A DNA stretch of 64,000 nucleotides from Lindgomyces ingoldianus (lineage: Eukaryota > Ascomycota > Dothideomycetes > Pleosporales > Lindgomycetaceae): assembly GCF_010093535.1 (NCBI RefSeq), contig NW_022985170.1, forward strand, positions 476,016-540,015, in the 5' to 3' direction. The position numbers were made by a program, and so were the translations under genes. The first letter of the stretch is position 1. Each line of letters starts with the position of its first letter. Below, in pieces: positions 22,646-34,713 of this stretch. The notes under the pieces were generated by a model. It saw nothing but the letters and a program-made list of their open reading frames with translations. It was not told the origin of the DNA and searched no databases.

Positions 22646-25038
22646 TCATACGTCAAAGTTGCCATGACTAAATATGTCATGGTCGTTACTGGGAATGATG
22701 CCGCTCATGCGGTCTCCGCGTCCAACGAGTTTCTCCCAGTCAGCGTCTTCCTCTTTGTTGTCCTCATCCATTCGCTCGATATCATGATCTCGGTTCCTAA
22801 ATTGTTGTTCCATGGTACTCTCGTCTACAAAGGTGAAACCGGCGAAATTGGCTTGCATAGTTGGCGACAGGGGAGTAGAGGCTGGGTTCACGCCAGACGC
22901 CAGGGCCGCGGCACGGGCGTTCAGAGATCCATTGCCGTTCAGGGCATTTGTGAACTCGGGGTCGAAGTTCGAGACATCCAACTCTGACTTGAGCTTTGGT
23001 TTGAATGGGGGTACGACGTTCTTCTTTGTCAAAGCGTCCCAATCGATATCTGCAAAGAAAGGATGAGCCTTCAGCTCTTCGGCATCTCGGGTCGCACCGA
23101 GTCTGTGCTTCGGGTTCCGATTCAAAAGACCTTTCACAAAGTTTCGACCTTCAGTGCTAAGCGCATCTCGGGGGAATCGCACTTTGCCAAAAGCAATATT
23201 CTTGTACATCTGCTGGGTATCTTCGGCGTAGAAAGGGCTCCAACCACAGCACATCTCGAAGACTAGAACCCCGAGGGACCAGAAATCGACCATTTTGGTG
23301 TAACCATGCTCATCAAGCAGAACCTCGGGAGCAAGATATTCTGTTGTGCCACAAAACGTATTTGTTGTTGCATTCTCGGTAAGATTTGCCTTTGACAGTC
23401 CAAAGTCGCAGAGAGCGATATGACCCTTGGCGTCCAGCAAAATATTCTCTGGTTTCAAGTCTCGGTAAACGATATTGTGCTCATGCAGATGCTGAAGGGC
23501 GAGAATGAGTTCTGCAATATAGAACTTTGCGCGGGCCTCATGGAAGCGGCCTTCTCTCTGGAGGTGCCAGAACAGCTCTCCACCGGACATGTAGTCGGTA
23601 ACGAGATAGAGATCAGTAGGGGTTTGAAACGAGAATTTCAACCCAACAATGAAAGGCGACTCTGCCATAGCTGTCCGCACGAGAATGTTGCGTTCGCCGA
23701 GAGTGTGTGCGACCTCCTTTTTCTGCACGATGACTTTCTTCGATAGCACTTTCATGGCGTATATCCGACGAGTATCTCGCTTGCGGACCTGGAATACCTG
23801 GCCAAAGGTACCTTTTCCAATGAGTTTGAGAATTTCGAAGTCCTCCGGACCGTAGTGTTTCTTGTCGATCTTGTGGAAATTGATCCGCAGGTGAATCTCA
23901 CCAGTCACATAGTCCTCTTCACCATCTCGCGATTCCAAGGTAAACCAGCCATCATATGGGTGTTCGTACTCGACAAGGTTAGGGCAGAAACGCACATGGC
24001 CGAGGAAAGCCTCTTGGTTCGATCGGTCGTAGACGGATATATCGATCTCGGAGTGGTCCCCAACAACATCGCTAGATTCTGTCAGTAAATGGGCATAGCC
24101 AACTCTAATGTCTGTGCTTACAATATGGTATCGTGTTCCCACTTTGGATTCGTCACCTCTTTAAGGTTCTCTTTAGGGTCGGAACTCGTGCCGCTGTTGC
24201 TGCTCTGCCTACTCCTCATCGGTATTGCCATCGGCCTCCCCATGTCGCTGTCTGTCCGTCGGATGGAGAGCCCACCGGCGTTCCGACCAGCGCCGTCATT
24301 CGACAGTTTCGCCTTCTTCGGCGATTCTTCGTTCCTCGGTCCTTCTGAAATGTATTCGGCCCACTGGAACTGGCATACGACATACGGGTCTACGCTGGGA
24401 CGGAGACCTCGGCCTTCTGAAATAGAAACGGAGAGCTTGCCTTTTGGCGGCCCTACAGCGGGCGCCTTGCTGCTCACCTTTGCCTTCACATGCGCGCTCG
24501 TACTCGCACTCGCACTCGACGCGAGAGACGTGTGTGATAGGTTTGATGTGGGCACTTTGCCTTCTTGTGAGCGGGTTCGAGGAGTCTGTGGGGGTGTGGC
24601 CTGGTTTTGTGGCGGCGCAAAGTCGCCTTGTGTTAGCTTCTCGGCTTCTCCATTCAACTTGGCGGTTGAGGGACGTCGCGAGACGGACGAGGCAGAGGGT
24701 GCGGGACTGGGCAGAGGGTTCGAGTGCAGACTACTGGGCGAGCTTTCCTTTTCTAGGGGCGCACCCTCCTCTTGTGCTCGATCTAGGGCAAGAGCGGATG
24801 CAGGTGCAGATGCAGATGCAGATGCGGGGGAGGGGTTGTTCGCAGACTTTCGACGGGGGATCAGAGAATCACGAACCTGGCCAAAGTAACTGTGAAGAAT
24901 ACCCGGCAGTCGTTTATCCGTAGGGTCGGGGCGCGGAGTCGCCGCACCTGGCGGCGTCGAGCTGTTAGAGCCGATTTGGTCGTGGGGCTCGTCTTCGCTG
25001 GCTCTTTTGGGCGTGAAAAGCGCGTTAGCAAACGGCAT
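22646..25038 (-). CDS. SCH9: AGC-family Ser/Thr kinase with C2 domain, Sch9 orthologue
   Basis: Exon 1 is 25038-24122 and exon 2 is 24071-22646, with a 50-nt intron (GTAAGC...TCTAG) joining as EHDTI|FDVVGD; 780 residues. The order is: disordered Ser/Ala/Pro N-terminus, a C2 domain (about 185-370, GKLSVSISEGRGLRPSVDPYVVCQF ... NPKWEHDTIFDVVGDHSEIDISVYDR), then a kinase domain (about 383-640) with GKGTFGQV, AMKVLSKK, YRDLKPEN, CDFGLSKA, activation loop TNTFCGTTEYLAPEVL, and an AGC tail with turn-motif-like TPLSP and hydrophobic motif FAGFTFVDES. This is the TORC1-downstream nutrient and stress kinase Sch9/SckA. The start MPFANALF was chosen because upstream in-frame sequence is not protein-like; the family's true N-terminus may include an upstream exon. 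Confidence 0.93.
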
Positions 25039-26749
25039 CTCTGCAGGTGCGGCAGACGGGGACGGGGTTGCGAGGAGGACGGTGAGACGGAGGGCAGAGT
25101 GTAAGGTGAGTGTGCGGACGTGAGAGCGTATTGTCCAGCAAAATAGTGTGTAACGTTGACATCGAACGACCCACACACAGGTCACCGCATCGGCGGAGGC
25201 TAAGCGATCGAGACGCCGCCAGCCCGTCGCCTCTGTGCGTCCTCGCCCTCCGCCAGCGACACCCTTGGGGCGCTCGCACGAGGCACAATAAGAGCGATGC
25301 TTACCTCTGCACCATTGCCTGTCGCAGCAGGTCTGCTGCCGTTGGGTTGACGCCACCGGCGGCCGTCATGGTGGTTGGGAGCCAGTAGGTGGGTAAAAAT
25401 CGATGGGTGGTGGACAGTGTCGGTACTGCACTCGACGACTTGGAGACCAGCGAGCAGCGGGGTCGGGCAGGCGAACTTTCAGAGGCGCGGGCTACGAGTC
25501 GGGGTCGAGCATCGGCGACGATGCTCGCGTGCAGTCTCTTGGGTGCAGTCTCTGCAGCAGGCGAAGCTGCGGAAGGAGGTTGTTGTTTGGGCTGTGGGCA
25601 GCTGGAGCTGAGGGCGGAAGACTGGTTCATAGCATGGCTCATCGTTGGAAAAGCGTCATAGTAGCTGGCTGGTGCTGTGGATGGCGGCGCGATGCCGAAA
25701 TAGGCCTGCAAATGCACAGAAAACTCTTCTTTTCGGCCCTGCTTGCTGGACCGCCGTGCGTGAAAGGCAGGCGGCGCGAGTCCAGGGCGCGCTCACCGAT
25801 GATGCGGTGAAGAGCGTCCTAAGTACACAGACGGGCCTGCGGGTAGCAGTACTTTCAACGAAGGGATATCGTTATGGATGACCGATGGGACCAGACCAGG
25901 ACGAAAGGTAGAGGTACTGCGCGCAGCGGGCGGCTCCTCCCAGCGTTTCGGGCAGAGTAGGAACCTGGAAGCGCAGGTGGATATGCAAGATAAAGGCAAT
26001 TGGCAAGCAGGAAGCTGCCGTGGATTCGCCTTGATTCACCTTGATGCAGCGGGCGCTCTCCGTCTTGACTGTCGGATGAAACACCTGCAACAGCCCGTGT
26101 GTCTTTCTCCAACTGCTCCTGGCCTCTCACCGCTCCTCGTCATCTGCCTCGAGTCCTTGCCCGGTCATGAAGCAAGCAAGTGCCCCGGCTGTTGCACCCC
26201 GATGCCTTGCGCCAAGCGCCCCGCGGATGTTTGTGCCTTCACTCAACTTGGATACGCTGGTGGTGAAAGCGAAAGCCATTCGCTTCCTCTTTGAGCACTT
26301 CCAGATAATTAGAGCAATTCATCTCGCCATCGGCATACCTTGCAAACAGCATATTGTCACGAGATAGCCATTTTACTATAACTTCCCTGAATCTAGATCT
26401 GGCTCTCAAATCGATGTGGACTGGGCCTTGAGCCATTCGTCGTTGCTTGGTGCCTGACCAAGACGAGCTTCCGGGCTTGGACTCAGCTGGTTGGGTGACA
26501 ATCACATGCAGCAGGTCCACCTTGCAAGATGGCAGGCAGATGACTGACCGCAGACGGTGCAACCCTAAGGTCACCGACAACAAGCTCACGATGATTCGTT
26601 CGGTGTGACAGTGCCCAGATCTGAGGGAATCGGTGAAAAGTTTTCCCGAGATCGCGGGACGGCGTCCCTGAAACTGTGTATAGCTCCATGCCTAGGTAGC
26701 TCCTCCATCAACCCACTTCACAGCAGAAACCACACCCATTTCGCCCGCT
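25039..26749. promoter_or_regulatory. divergent intergenic region, SCH9-like / NC2-beta
   Basis: A 1.7-kb spacer, GC-rich and full of short open frames. The part near the kinase (25039-25720) contains several upstream ATGs on the minus strand and is probably a long 5' leader. The minus frame at 26239-26589 has no support. Confidence 0.4.
25301..25368 (-). other. upstream open reading frame or missed first exon of the Sch9-like gene
   Basis: The 22-codon peptide beginning MTAAGGVNPTAADLLRQ, ending at a TAA inside a GTAAGC donor-like site, looks protein-like and lies 263 nt upstream of the chosen kinase start on the same strand. The same frame is open upstream to 25717. I found no acceptor that joins it in frame to the ATG at 25038, so a regulatory uORF or an exon spliced in some other way are both possible. 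Confidence 0.35.
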
Positions 26750-27287
26750 ATGTCTGACCGCGAGTTCGGTGGTAACGACGACTTGTCGCTACCCAAAGGT
26801 CTGTACCTTTAACCTAAATTCAATTCCGGACACATCCATTGTTGACTTGCGCGTAGCTACTGTTCAGAAGATCATCACCGAGATCCTGCATTCCGACCCC
26901 GGCGTCACATTCGCAAAGGACACGCGTGACTTGTTAATCGAATGCTGCGTCGAGTTCATCACGCTAATATCATCGGAAGCCAACGATATCGCTGAGAAGG
27001 ATGCGAAGAAGACAATAGCCTGTGAGCATGTCAAGGCTGCGCTGGAGGAGCTTGATTTTGGGGACTACGTCCCTGCAGTCCTTGAAGTCGCAGCAGACTA
27101 CAAGAAGCAACAAGCCGTGCGTAGCGTCTATAGAACAGTTTTAAGGCGTCGTGTGCTAATGCTACTCTAGAACCGCGAAAAGAAGCAGACAAAGATTGAA
27201 CAAAGCGGCATGACGGAGGAAGAGCTCATACGGCAGCAACAGGAACTATTCCGATCGGCTACTGATAAGTTTAATGCTGCCCAATAA
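26750..27287 (+). CDS. NCB2: negative cofactor 2 beta subunit (Dr1/Ncb2)
   Basis: Exons are 26750-26798, 26857-27116 and 27171-27287; introns 58 and 54 nt; 141 residues. After MSDREFGGNDDLSLPK comes a histone fold of the H2B/NF-YB class: ATVQKIITEILHSD, FAKDTRDLLIECCVEFITLISSEANDIAEKD, KTIACEHVKAALEELDFGDY. The third exon is a Gln/Glu-rich helix (MTEEELIRQQQELFRSATDKFN). The protein pairs with NC2-alpha, binds TBP on DNA and represses or redistributes TBP. Size and domain order are normal. The short first exon before the histone fold is common in filamentous fungi. Confidence 0.95.
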
Positions 27288-27842
27288 CAGCTCTCAGACT
27301 TACCGCAATGCCTACGTGCTTTATCATTATCTTTCATGAATGGTGTTACTGGCGTTAGTTGTGTATTTCAAAACTGGCGTCAAAGGTAGATGGAACCAGC
27401 CAAGACGGCCGCTCCTCAGCTCATTTCATACAGAGGGAACTGTCAAACAAAGGAGTTCATGAATGTGCATGGGGACAGGCGATTTCTTGTTATTTATACA
27501 TGCAGGCGAGACGGATACCCATCAATCAGAAGTGCGATAGCAAAACACAGTGAATGTAAAATCTGCAAGTCGTCTCCCTACTAGAATCCTGAGATCACTT
27601 CCTTAGGGGGAATGTGGAACTTTGGAACATGGACAGACACTCTCCACGTGACGTGGGGCCAAGCAGGCTTGGAAATGACGTTGGCGCTGCCTAGCCCAAC
27701 ACCCACTACACCAGGCTATTCACTCATCGACTCACTTTCACGCCCGGAAAATAGCCGCAACATTTAACCTCCACTACCTATTCCCCAGCGCTTGTTAAAC
27801 GACCCGGCAACCCTCTCCCTCCTCCCAATACACTTCCTCGCC
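27288..27842. promoter_or_regulatory. tandem intergenic region, NC2-beta to DID2
   Basis: 555 bp holding the NC2-beta 3' flank and the DID2 promoter. A C/T-rich tract before the ATG (27770-27840) is typical. Open frames here are short and unremarkable. Confidence 0.35.
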
Positions 27843-28606
27843 ATGTCCGGCCTCGAGAAAGCCCTCTTCAACCTCAAGGTTCGAGATCCTTGCCCGCGAC
27901 ACAGCAGCGCGCTAACTCCTACCAGTTTACAACGAAACAACTGAATAGACAAGCTGCAAAGGCTGGGAAGGATGAAACGGCAGAGAAGGCGAAGCTTGAA
28001 AAGGTGCGTCCCATATCCCTAGGCTTACGCCGCCCCAAGCTAAGGAACCATGGAAACAGGCCATGAAGGCTGGCCACCACGATATCGCCCGCATATACGC
28101 CCAAAATGCCATCCGAAAGCAAAACGAAAAGCTCAACTTGCTACGGCTCGCTTCTCGAATCGACGCGGTTAGCAGCAGGGTACAGACCGCGGTAACGATG
28201 CGACAAGTCACAGGCAGCATGGCGAACGTGGTCAGAGGCATGGATTCAGCCATGAAACAAATGGATCTGGAGAAGGTATGCATTTCTTCCAATCTACAAG
28301 GGGAACAAGAAGGAGAGACATGGTGCTGACTTGTCGGGACAGATATCCGCGGTCATGGATAAGTTCGAGACACAATTCGAAGACCTCGACGTTGCGACGG
28401 GCTATTACGAGAACGCAACGTCATCCGCAACTGCCGTCGGCACACCGCAAGAAGACGTAGATAGGCTGATGTCGCAAGCCGCTGACAAGGCGGGTGTGGA
28501 GCTTCAGGAGGACCTCCAAGCCGTAACCCCTGCAAAGACGAAGGTTGGGCCTACGGAACAAGAAGAGGAGGGCCTGAACGAGAGACTTCGGGCCTTGAGG
28601 AATTGA
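27843..28606 (+). CDS. DID2: ESCRT-III-associated protein Did2/Vps46 (CHMP1)
   Basis: Exons are 27843-27878, 27926-28003, 28060-28275 and 28343-28606; introns 47, 56 and 67 nt; 197 residues, all joins phase 0. It begins [29 protein letters not shown] and continues with the basic/acidic helical Snf7 fold ([39 protein letters not shown]). The C-terminus is a MIT-interacting motif ([11 protein letters not shown]). Did2 recruits and regulates Vps4 on endosomes during ESCRT-III disassembly and multivesicular-body sorting. Sequence and length match the family throughout. Confidence 0.96.
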
Positions 28607-29190
28607 GCCGTGATGTTATGAAGGGGGCATATTGTTTCGGGGAGTTCAGGAGTTTAGGATTCCAAGCGCATAGCCCAATTTGCATGTTCTAATGAAAGGG
28701 CGAATCGTTCATATATGCTCCAGGATTGACGGGGCTTGCGAAAGAACTGTCTAAATAGATTTGGGGCGTCCGTCTAGCAAAGGATTGATTTTCCACATTT
28801 GCTTACCGATTCCCTCTAGCTCTTACATTAGAATACGACAGACTCACCTTTGCAAGCTGCAATGCGTCAAATTTGATCCATGAGCCTAGACTGTAAATAT
28901 ATGCCAGGACAGCATCGCAGCACATTCAGGTGTAGATCATTGCTTGCTCAGTGCATAGTCTCGCGAACATTCACAACCTTGCACATGTGAATGATCTAGG
29001 AGGGTTGCACGTGAATTCGCTCCCCCACGTTGAACATCCTGGCCTCCAACTTAGCGTCCTTGGCCTTCAAAACACCAACTACCTGCACCTCACCCGCAAG
29101 CCTCATTGGGGACCTATTTTGCATGTATTGACTATTTTTAGGGGTCACCAACCCCACTCTTTCGCAACAATCCCATCTGTTAGGCATTTC
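28607..29190. promoter_or_regulatory. tandem intergenic region, DID2 to MED27
   Basis: The MED27 reading frame stays open upstream to 28951 (starting MHSLANIHNLAHV), but that part is unlike the family, so it is treated as leader. Otherwise nothing is visible. Confidence 0.35.
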
Positions 29191-30194
29191 ATGGGTTCAT
29201 GCGACATCGCAGCGCAGCCAGCTGCTGGCTGGGACGAGGCACGATGCATAGCAGCACTTGCACAACTGGAGCGATTGCAGGAACAAGTGAGCTGACACCC
29301 TTTCATCTCAAATATTCCTAACAAAATCCCAGTTGGATGATCTCCGCCTTGCGATTCCCCGTATGGTCGAGCCTTTCAACTCCGACCTTGCCAGAGGCCC
29401 AGTTGTCTTCAAGGCGTTTAAGCAATCGGTGATTAGAGCGCAAAATGATATGAAAGCTTTCAGGGCCCAATGGCATAACCAGGACAATCAATCTATTCTT
29501 GAGCACGCGAAGGAAAGCTATAATGCGAACACGGATCTTAGTGCGTCATCTCAGGTCCCTCGGTACGGCTGGGTACTGCAAGAAAATATAGAGAGCCAGA
29601 TACCAGACCGTATAGCAAATGGAGGCAAAAAAGTGCAAGACTCTGACGCCACACTGAGTATTGAAGAAATCTCTCAGATTATCCAAGAATTTCACAAAGC
29701 CCACCCTAACATTAAGATTGGCGCTAAAGACGACAATCATGAACTCTTGGTAAGTCCCACGGTGTTGAGTCCCTCCCATTACTTATACGAGAGATAGATA
29801 CAATTCGTGGCTGGAGATCTCAAGCTGAAGTTCCGCGTCATCATCGATCAAGAAGCAAACGGCCGACACAAACTCAATGCGGAATGTTTGGGAACAATGA
29901 AACTGTTTCCAGTCATTACTAAATGCATCTCAACACGACCGCACGCAAATGACTTAAAATATTTGCTGGTATGACTGCTCTCTATAGTGCATCGCGAAAA
30001 CCTCTGATGTTGACCATCACTAGGACATGATTGCGGCGTACAAAACCACGAAAGGAGCATCCTGCGCGAAATGCTCGAGACTACTTGACAGTTCAGCACT
30101 CGCACCAGCAGCCAGACGAAGCAGGCAAGTCGGAAATGTCAACAAAGATCCGGAGCTGATGTGGGAAGCCTTCCACGAAAGTTGCTTGGAGTGA
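29191..30194 (+). CDS. MED27: Mediator complex subunit 27
   Basis: Exons are 29191-29286, 29333-29749, 29798-29968 and 30024-30194; introns 46-55 nt; 284 residues. It starts MGSCDIAAQPAAGWDEARCIAALAQLERLQEQ, continues LDDLRLAIPRMVEPF, has a middle helical region, and ends with the Med27 C-terminal zinc-binding-like pattern: CAKCSRLL ... followed by WEAFHESCLE. Med27 is a tail-module-linked subunit of Mediator in the nucleus. An earlier in-frame ATG at 28951 would add 80 residues; it was not chosen because the added part has no family likeness. The stop is only 2 bp from the stop of the opposing gene. Confidence 0.85.
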
Positions 30195-30196
30195 AT

Positions 30197-30733
30197 TTAC
30201 ATTCCAAATTCCTCCTCGAATGCATTTTGTTTGTGCTGTATCCACTCCCCATAAACATTCCTGAGAGCGTGGGGGTAGGGGAAATGGCCGTTCGGCTCAT
30301 CTTGCCACAAAGCATCGGTCCACATGTGGTCATAAGGCCTACAATACTTTCGAGTTCTAAAGTCGTATGCTCTGCAGTTGTTACCGGGTCGAGCTGACCG
30401 TGTCCATGGAGGCTCGTATTTGAGGGCCCCGTCCGGACCACGATCGTCGAGATTAGTATGCCCGGCCCATCTTTCCTTCGTCTGCCGATTGAACATGTAG
30501 TCCTTCTTGTCGGCGCTGATTGTAACGTGAATATCCGGGCCTTGACCTTTTAAAATGTCTTTCCACCTCCCCCAAGTGCTTCCGTTCTTTCCGTCTCTCG
30601 GCCAAACGAAGTGATAGTATGGTTTGAGCTTACGCCGTTTGTGACCTCCTTGGATCCATCCCACCCCGGTCAGGTATTCAGCTGGCCTCCTTCGCCATGG
30701 ATGACAGGTTCGTTCATAATATGGGCCGTCCAT
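30197..30733 (-). CDS. conserved-looking hypothetical protein, 178 residues
   Basis: A single exon without introns. It is very rich in Trp, Tyr, Arg and Asp (PYYERTCHPWRRRPAEYL, KRRKLKPYYHFVWPRDGKN, NRQTKERWAGHTNLDDRG, YDFRTRKYCRPYDHMWTDALW). There is no signal peptide or membrane segment. This composition is not that of a random frame and the frame is clean over its length. I do not recognise a named family; it looks like a short fungus-specific protein. Its stop is 2 bp from the MED27 stop, so the two transcripts must overlap at their 3' ends. Confidence 0.72.
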   Translation of the reverse strand: MDGPYYERTCHPWRRRPAEYLTGVGWIQGGHKRRKLKPYYHFVWPRDGKNGSTWGRWKDILKGQGPDIHVTISADKKDYMFNRQTKERWAGHTNLDDRGPDGALKYEPPWTRSARPGNNCRAYDFRTRKYCRPYDHMWTDALWQDEPNGHFPYPHALRNVYGEWIQHKQNAFEEEFGM

Positions 30734-31148
30734 GGGGGTTCCTTGTGGTCAATCTAGTGGTCGGAGCAATTTGGGTACCCCTGGGGGAGGAATCAGATTT
30801 CAGTGTAATTCATTAAGAGGAACTAGGTGAGAGGGCATGGTAGTTATACCTTTTCGCGTTTGCTGGACTTAGAGAGATGGAAGAGATTTGATAGCAATAC
30901 TATGGCATTGATTGTTAGCCGAGCTCGCCAGTGAGGCAGTTTGTTCAAACGCTTTACCTGATACCGATGACCTTCACTCCCAGAGCGCTCTTCGAGTTCT
31001 CGGCATGGTACCTGATTCAATAAGCGCGCGTCTAGTGCACTGACCCTCTGACAGACGCCTCCAGCTTCCCCGAAGAAAAACAATGCCTAGAGTCCGCGAT
31101 GAACAGCGCAATCAACAGCACACCGGCTCTCCTTCAACAACACCCACC
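30734..31148. promoter_or_regulatory. divergent intergenic region, hypothetical gene / NIC96
   Basis: A 415-bp spacer between divergent starts. The NIC96 frame is open upstream to an ATG at 31083, which is a possible alternative start. Confidence 0.4.
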
Positions 31149-34100
31149 ATGTCATCGCTTTTTGGAAATCTTGGGGGCGGGGGCCAACCTTCGTCTGGGG
31201 CGTCATCTACCCCCAAGCCGCTCTTTGGCACTGCTGCCACCAGCACCAACCCGTTTCCCAGTCTCAGTGCCTCAACGAGTGGGCCATCTGGCACGTCACA
31301 ACCAGCAAGCTCAAGCGGCTTGGGAGGAAGCCTTTTTGGAGCGAGTACCGCAAAGACGACAGCGCCGGGGACAGCGAGCACAACATCATCTCTATTCCCC
31401 GCCGCAAGCTCTCAAGCGCAAACCGGCGGCCTGTTTTCGACGCCCGCTAGTAAACCAGCACAGCAATCGACCACGGCCAATCTACTATCAAACCTAGGAC
31501 AAACGGCCGCACCGGGACAGAGCTCGTTCTTCTCTACCCCCGCCACGCAGCCACCACAACAACCGCAACCAGGTGGCCCCCTGTCTCAGACCAGCAACGT
31601 AGCGGGTCGCTCTGCACACTTCGACCATCTGCTTGAACGCGGCAGGAAGCGCAATGCTGGGGAGAATGGCCTCAGTAGCTTCGACGAGCTGCCCTCTCTG
31701 CAGCTGGGCCTGGGGGATATTGCCCGGAAGGTCCGCAACCTTGGGGCTGGTGGACCTTCAGCAGACCTCGTGCAGGATCGTGCAGCGTAAGTTTTCGCCT
31801 TCGCCATTTTGCCTTCCCGCTCATTTCATCCTCATAGACACTACCTTCTCTCTGCCTCGGGCGTCAAGATGGGCAGCACCCTCCGAGACCTAAACCAATT
31901 CACCACGCAAGCGGGACTCAGTACGGCCGGACCAGCTACCAACATTCTAGATACGGACGTCGATGGCTACATCTCGAATCTTCACTCACAATCTACCCTG
32001 GCCATGATACAAGAAGGCCTGGAGCAGTCGAAGCGAGATTTTGACACGTTCCTGGAAGAGAATGTTCAAATCGAGTGGGATGCACAGCGGAAACGAATAT
32101 ACGAGCATTTTGGCTTGGGGAAACAGAGCGAGGACATGGCCGCTTCACAGGCCACGTTCGGAAGCTCAGCTGTGCGTGGGGCATTTGGCAGACCCACCCG
32201 TAAAGGTCGGTCAATGGGTGCGAAGGGAGCGTCAACGAATGGAGCTACTTTTGGTGCGTCTGGGGCACAGCCCGTCATTGGCTCTGTTTTCTCGCCGTAT
32301 CAGAAGAAAGAGCTCGCTGGTCAAGAATTTCTTGACAAGTCGGCCGCAGGACAAGTCGGTCCCACGGATCGATTCATGCGTGACAAACAAGAAAAATTCA
32401 TGGAAAAGGTCAAGGAACTGAATGTGGCGAGGCTTGAGGACAATCCATTCCCTGTTCTGCATGCCTTCTCCGAAGTGGAGGCACAGTCGGGGGCAGAGGT
32501 GAGCGAACTATTCTGGACCCAAGGTGACTCCATCCAAGCTAACACCACTTATAGAATACAGACCATTTCATAAATGCCTACGCAGCTCTCATCTCTATCA
32601 CCGGCGAGAATAGAGATCCAAAAGGAGCAAATGTCGCATCAAACCCGAGGGAACGTGGCTTTGCTCAAGAATATCTTGATGATCAGCCCAATTCAGCAAG
32701 TAGTGTCAGGACCCGGAAGCGGATTCTTGATGGTTCCCGAAAGTTCCTAGAGAAGAAATTCTTAGATGAAGTTGACGTTGCCGTACGGAAACATGCTCGC
32801 GAGGCCCAGATCGGTGGCATTCCATCACTATTGAGCAGGATTCGTGGCTATATCAGAGTCAAAATGGCGTTCAAAGAGCTTGGTACGGACACAGAACAGC
32901 TGCAGAGGATTGGTGGTGAAGGGGAGGAATTCCCCTGGGTCATTGTCTTTTATCTGCTTCGGGCTGGCTTAACCGCCGATGCCGCTCAATATGTGCGTGA
33001 TAAGAAGAACTTCTTCCAAAATAACGACAGGAACTTCCAGGCCGCGATTAGCTTCTACGCAAGCGACCCAGACCGACGCCTCAGCCCCGAACTACAGCAA
33101 AAGATCAACCATGTATACGCCCAGCGTGCCCGAATAGCACCAACCAACGATCCCTACCGTATGGCATGTTACAAGATCATTGGTCGTTGCGAGATGTCCC
33201 GCCGAAATCTTGAGCCGCTAAAGGAGTCTATGGACGACTGGGTGTGGCTTCAATTCAACCTTGCTAGAGAAGGTAACCGCGCTGAGGAAAATGCTGGCGA
33301 AGCTTTCGGTTTAGAGGAGCTACGAGCTACAATTAGCGACATTGGCCAACGGCATTTCATGTCTGGTCCATCAGAGGCTGCTGGTGGATTCGGAGTCTAT
33401 TTCTACCTGGCTACGCTTGCTGGAATGTTTGAACAGGCGGTCAATTTCCTCTATCAACACGCCTATGTCTCTGCTGTCCATTTTGCAATCGCATTGGACT
33501 ATTACGGATTACTACGGGTGTCTGATTGGAGTAGCGCTGGATTGGAAATTCGTGAGTATAGTCTTGTCCTGTCTTGTCGCCACGCGCTAATCACCTTTAG
33601 TCACTCACACTACACGACAATTGCCCCAACTCAACTTTGGAAGGGTGGTTGGCTTTTATACCAGAGATTTCCGCGCCGCTCGCGCCGATGCTGCCGCCGA
33701 GTATTTGATATTGATATGCCTCAATGCAGATCTTGCCGGTGAGGCAGGCAAACAACAAGCTTCCCTTTGCCACGAAGCACTCCGCGAGCTTGTCCTTGAA
33801 ACGCGAGAATTCACCACTCTCTTGGGAGATGTCAAAGCCAACGGACAGAGCACTCAGGGCCTAATCCAGGAACGTGTCCCATTGATCAAGCTCAGCGACG
33901 ATGCCGCCTTGCTCAACGTAATCATCTCGGAAGCAGCCAAGATGGCTGATGACAACGGACGCACCAATGATGCTGTTCTCTTGCGCCACCTTGCCGGCGA
34001 ATACGATGGTGTAGTAGTGATCCTGAATCGGGCTCTCTCCGAAGCTCTTTCCGTAGACCTTGGTCAGGAACCCCTTCGCCTCGAGCCGCTAAAGCCACGC

Positions 34101-34713
34101 ATTGCAGGTGCCAACCCCGAACCTCAACCCGACCTCACAAACTCAAGCCTGAGCTTGTTGGGCACAGACGATCCTGTCACGTTGGCTAGGATGGTCATGG
34201 GTTTGTACGACAACAACGCCCTGTGGTGGAGCGAGGTCGCCAAAGAGAACCGCGATGCGCTTCGCATACTATACCTGCTGAACGACGCCAAGAAGGTTAT
34301 TGAACAGAGGCGCTTCATGGAAGCTCTAGATGTAAGTATAAATCTCACTAATCCCTCATCCACATCTAATTAACTTATCCACACAGATCATCCAATCCCT
34401 TGACGTCCTTCCCCTCAATGCCGAAGGCTCCCTGCCACTCATCCGCACCTCAGCCAACAACTTCTCACAATACCCACCCGAAATCGCTCGCAATATCGGA
34501 AACGTTCTGTTGTGGTGTATCGGTTGCTGCAGCCGCCACCGAGAGATCTTGCTCAGTGGCCAGTGGGAGGATCCAACCAGGAAGGCTCTTGCCGATATGT
34601 TGCTTCAGAAAGCGAAGGACTTGATGGTGTTTGCCGGGCTGATTCGGTATAAGTTGCCACCGAGGGTGTTTGAGACGTTAGCGAAGGAAGGGCAGGATGC
34701 AGGGGTTTATTAG
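31149..34713 (+). CDS. NIC96: nucleoporin Nic96 (inner-ring scaffold)
   Basis: Five exons: 31149-31786, 31838-32498, 32555-33551, 33601-34331 and 34387-34713; introns 49-56 nt, all in phase; 1117 residues. The N-terminus is FG-like (SSLFGNLGGGG, PLFGTAATS, GSLFGAST, GLFSTPAS) and Ser/Thr/Gln-rich. A coiled-coil stretch follows (FDTFLEENVQIEWDAQRKRI). The rest is the alpha-helical Nic96 domain (IRGYIRVKMAFKEL, GEEFPWVIVFYLLRAGL, YKIIGRCEMSRRN, DWVWLQFNLARE, GVYFYLATLAGMFEQAVNFL). Nic96 links the Nsp1 complex to the pore scaffold. The start MSSLFGNLG was preferred over 31083 because it fits the usual N-terminus. It is longer than yeast Nic96 because of the N-terminal region. Confidence 0.95.

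Noticed and set aside
24089..24889. Plus-strand frame of 266 codons
   Set aside because: Antisense to exon 1 of the Sch9-like kinase, which has clear domains.
26239..26589. Minus-strand frame of 116 codons upstream of NC2-beta
   Set aside because: No recognisable features; lies in promoter DNA and has no splice partners.
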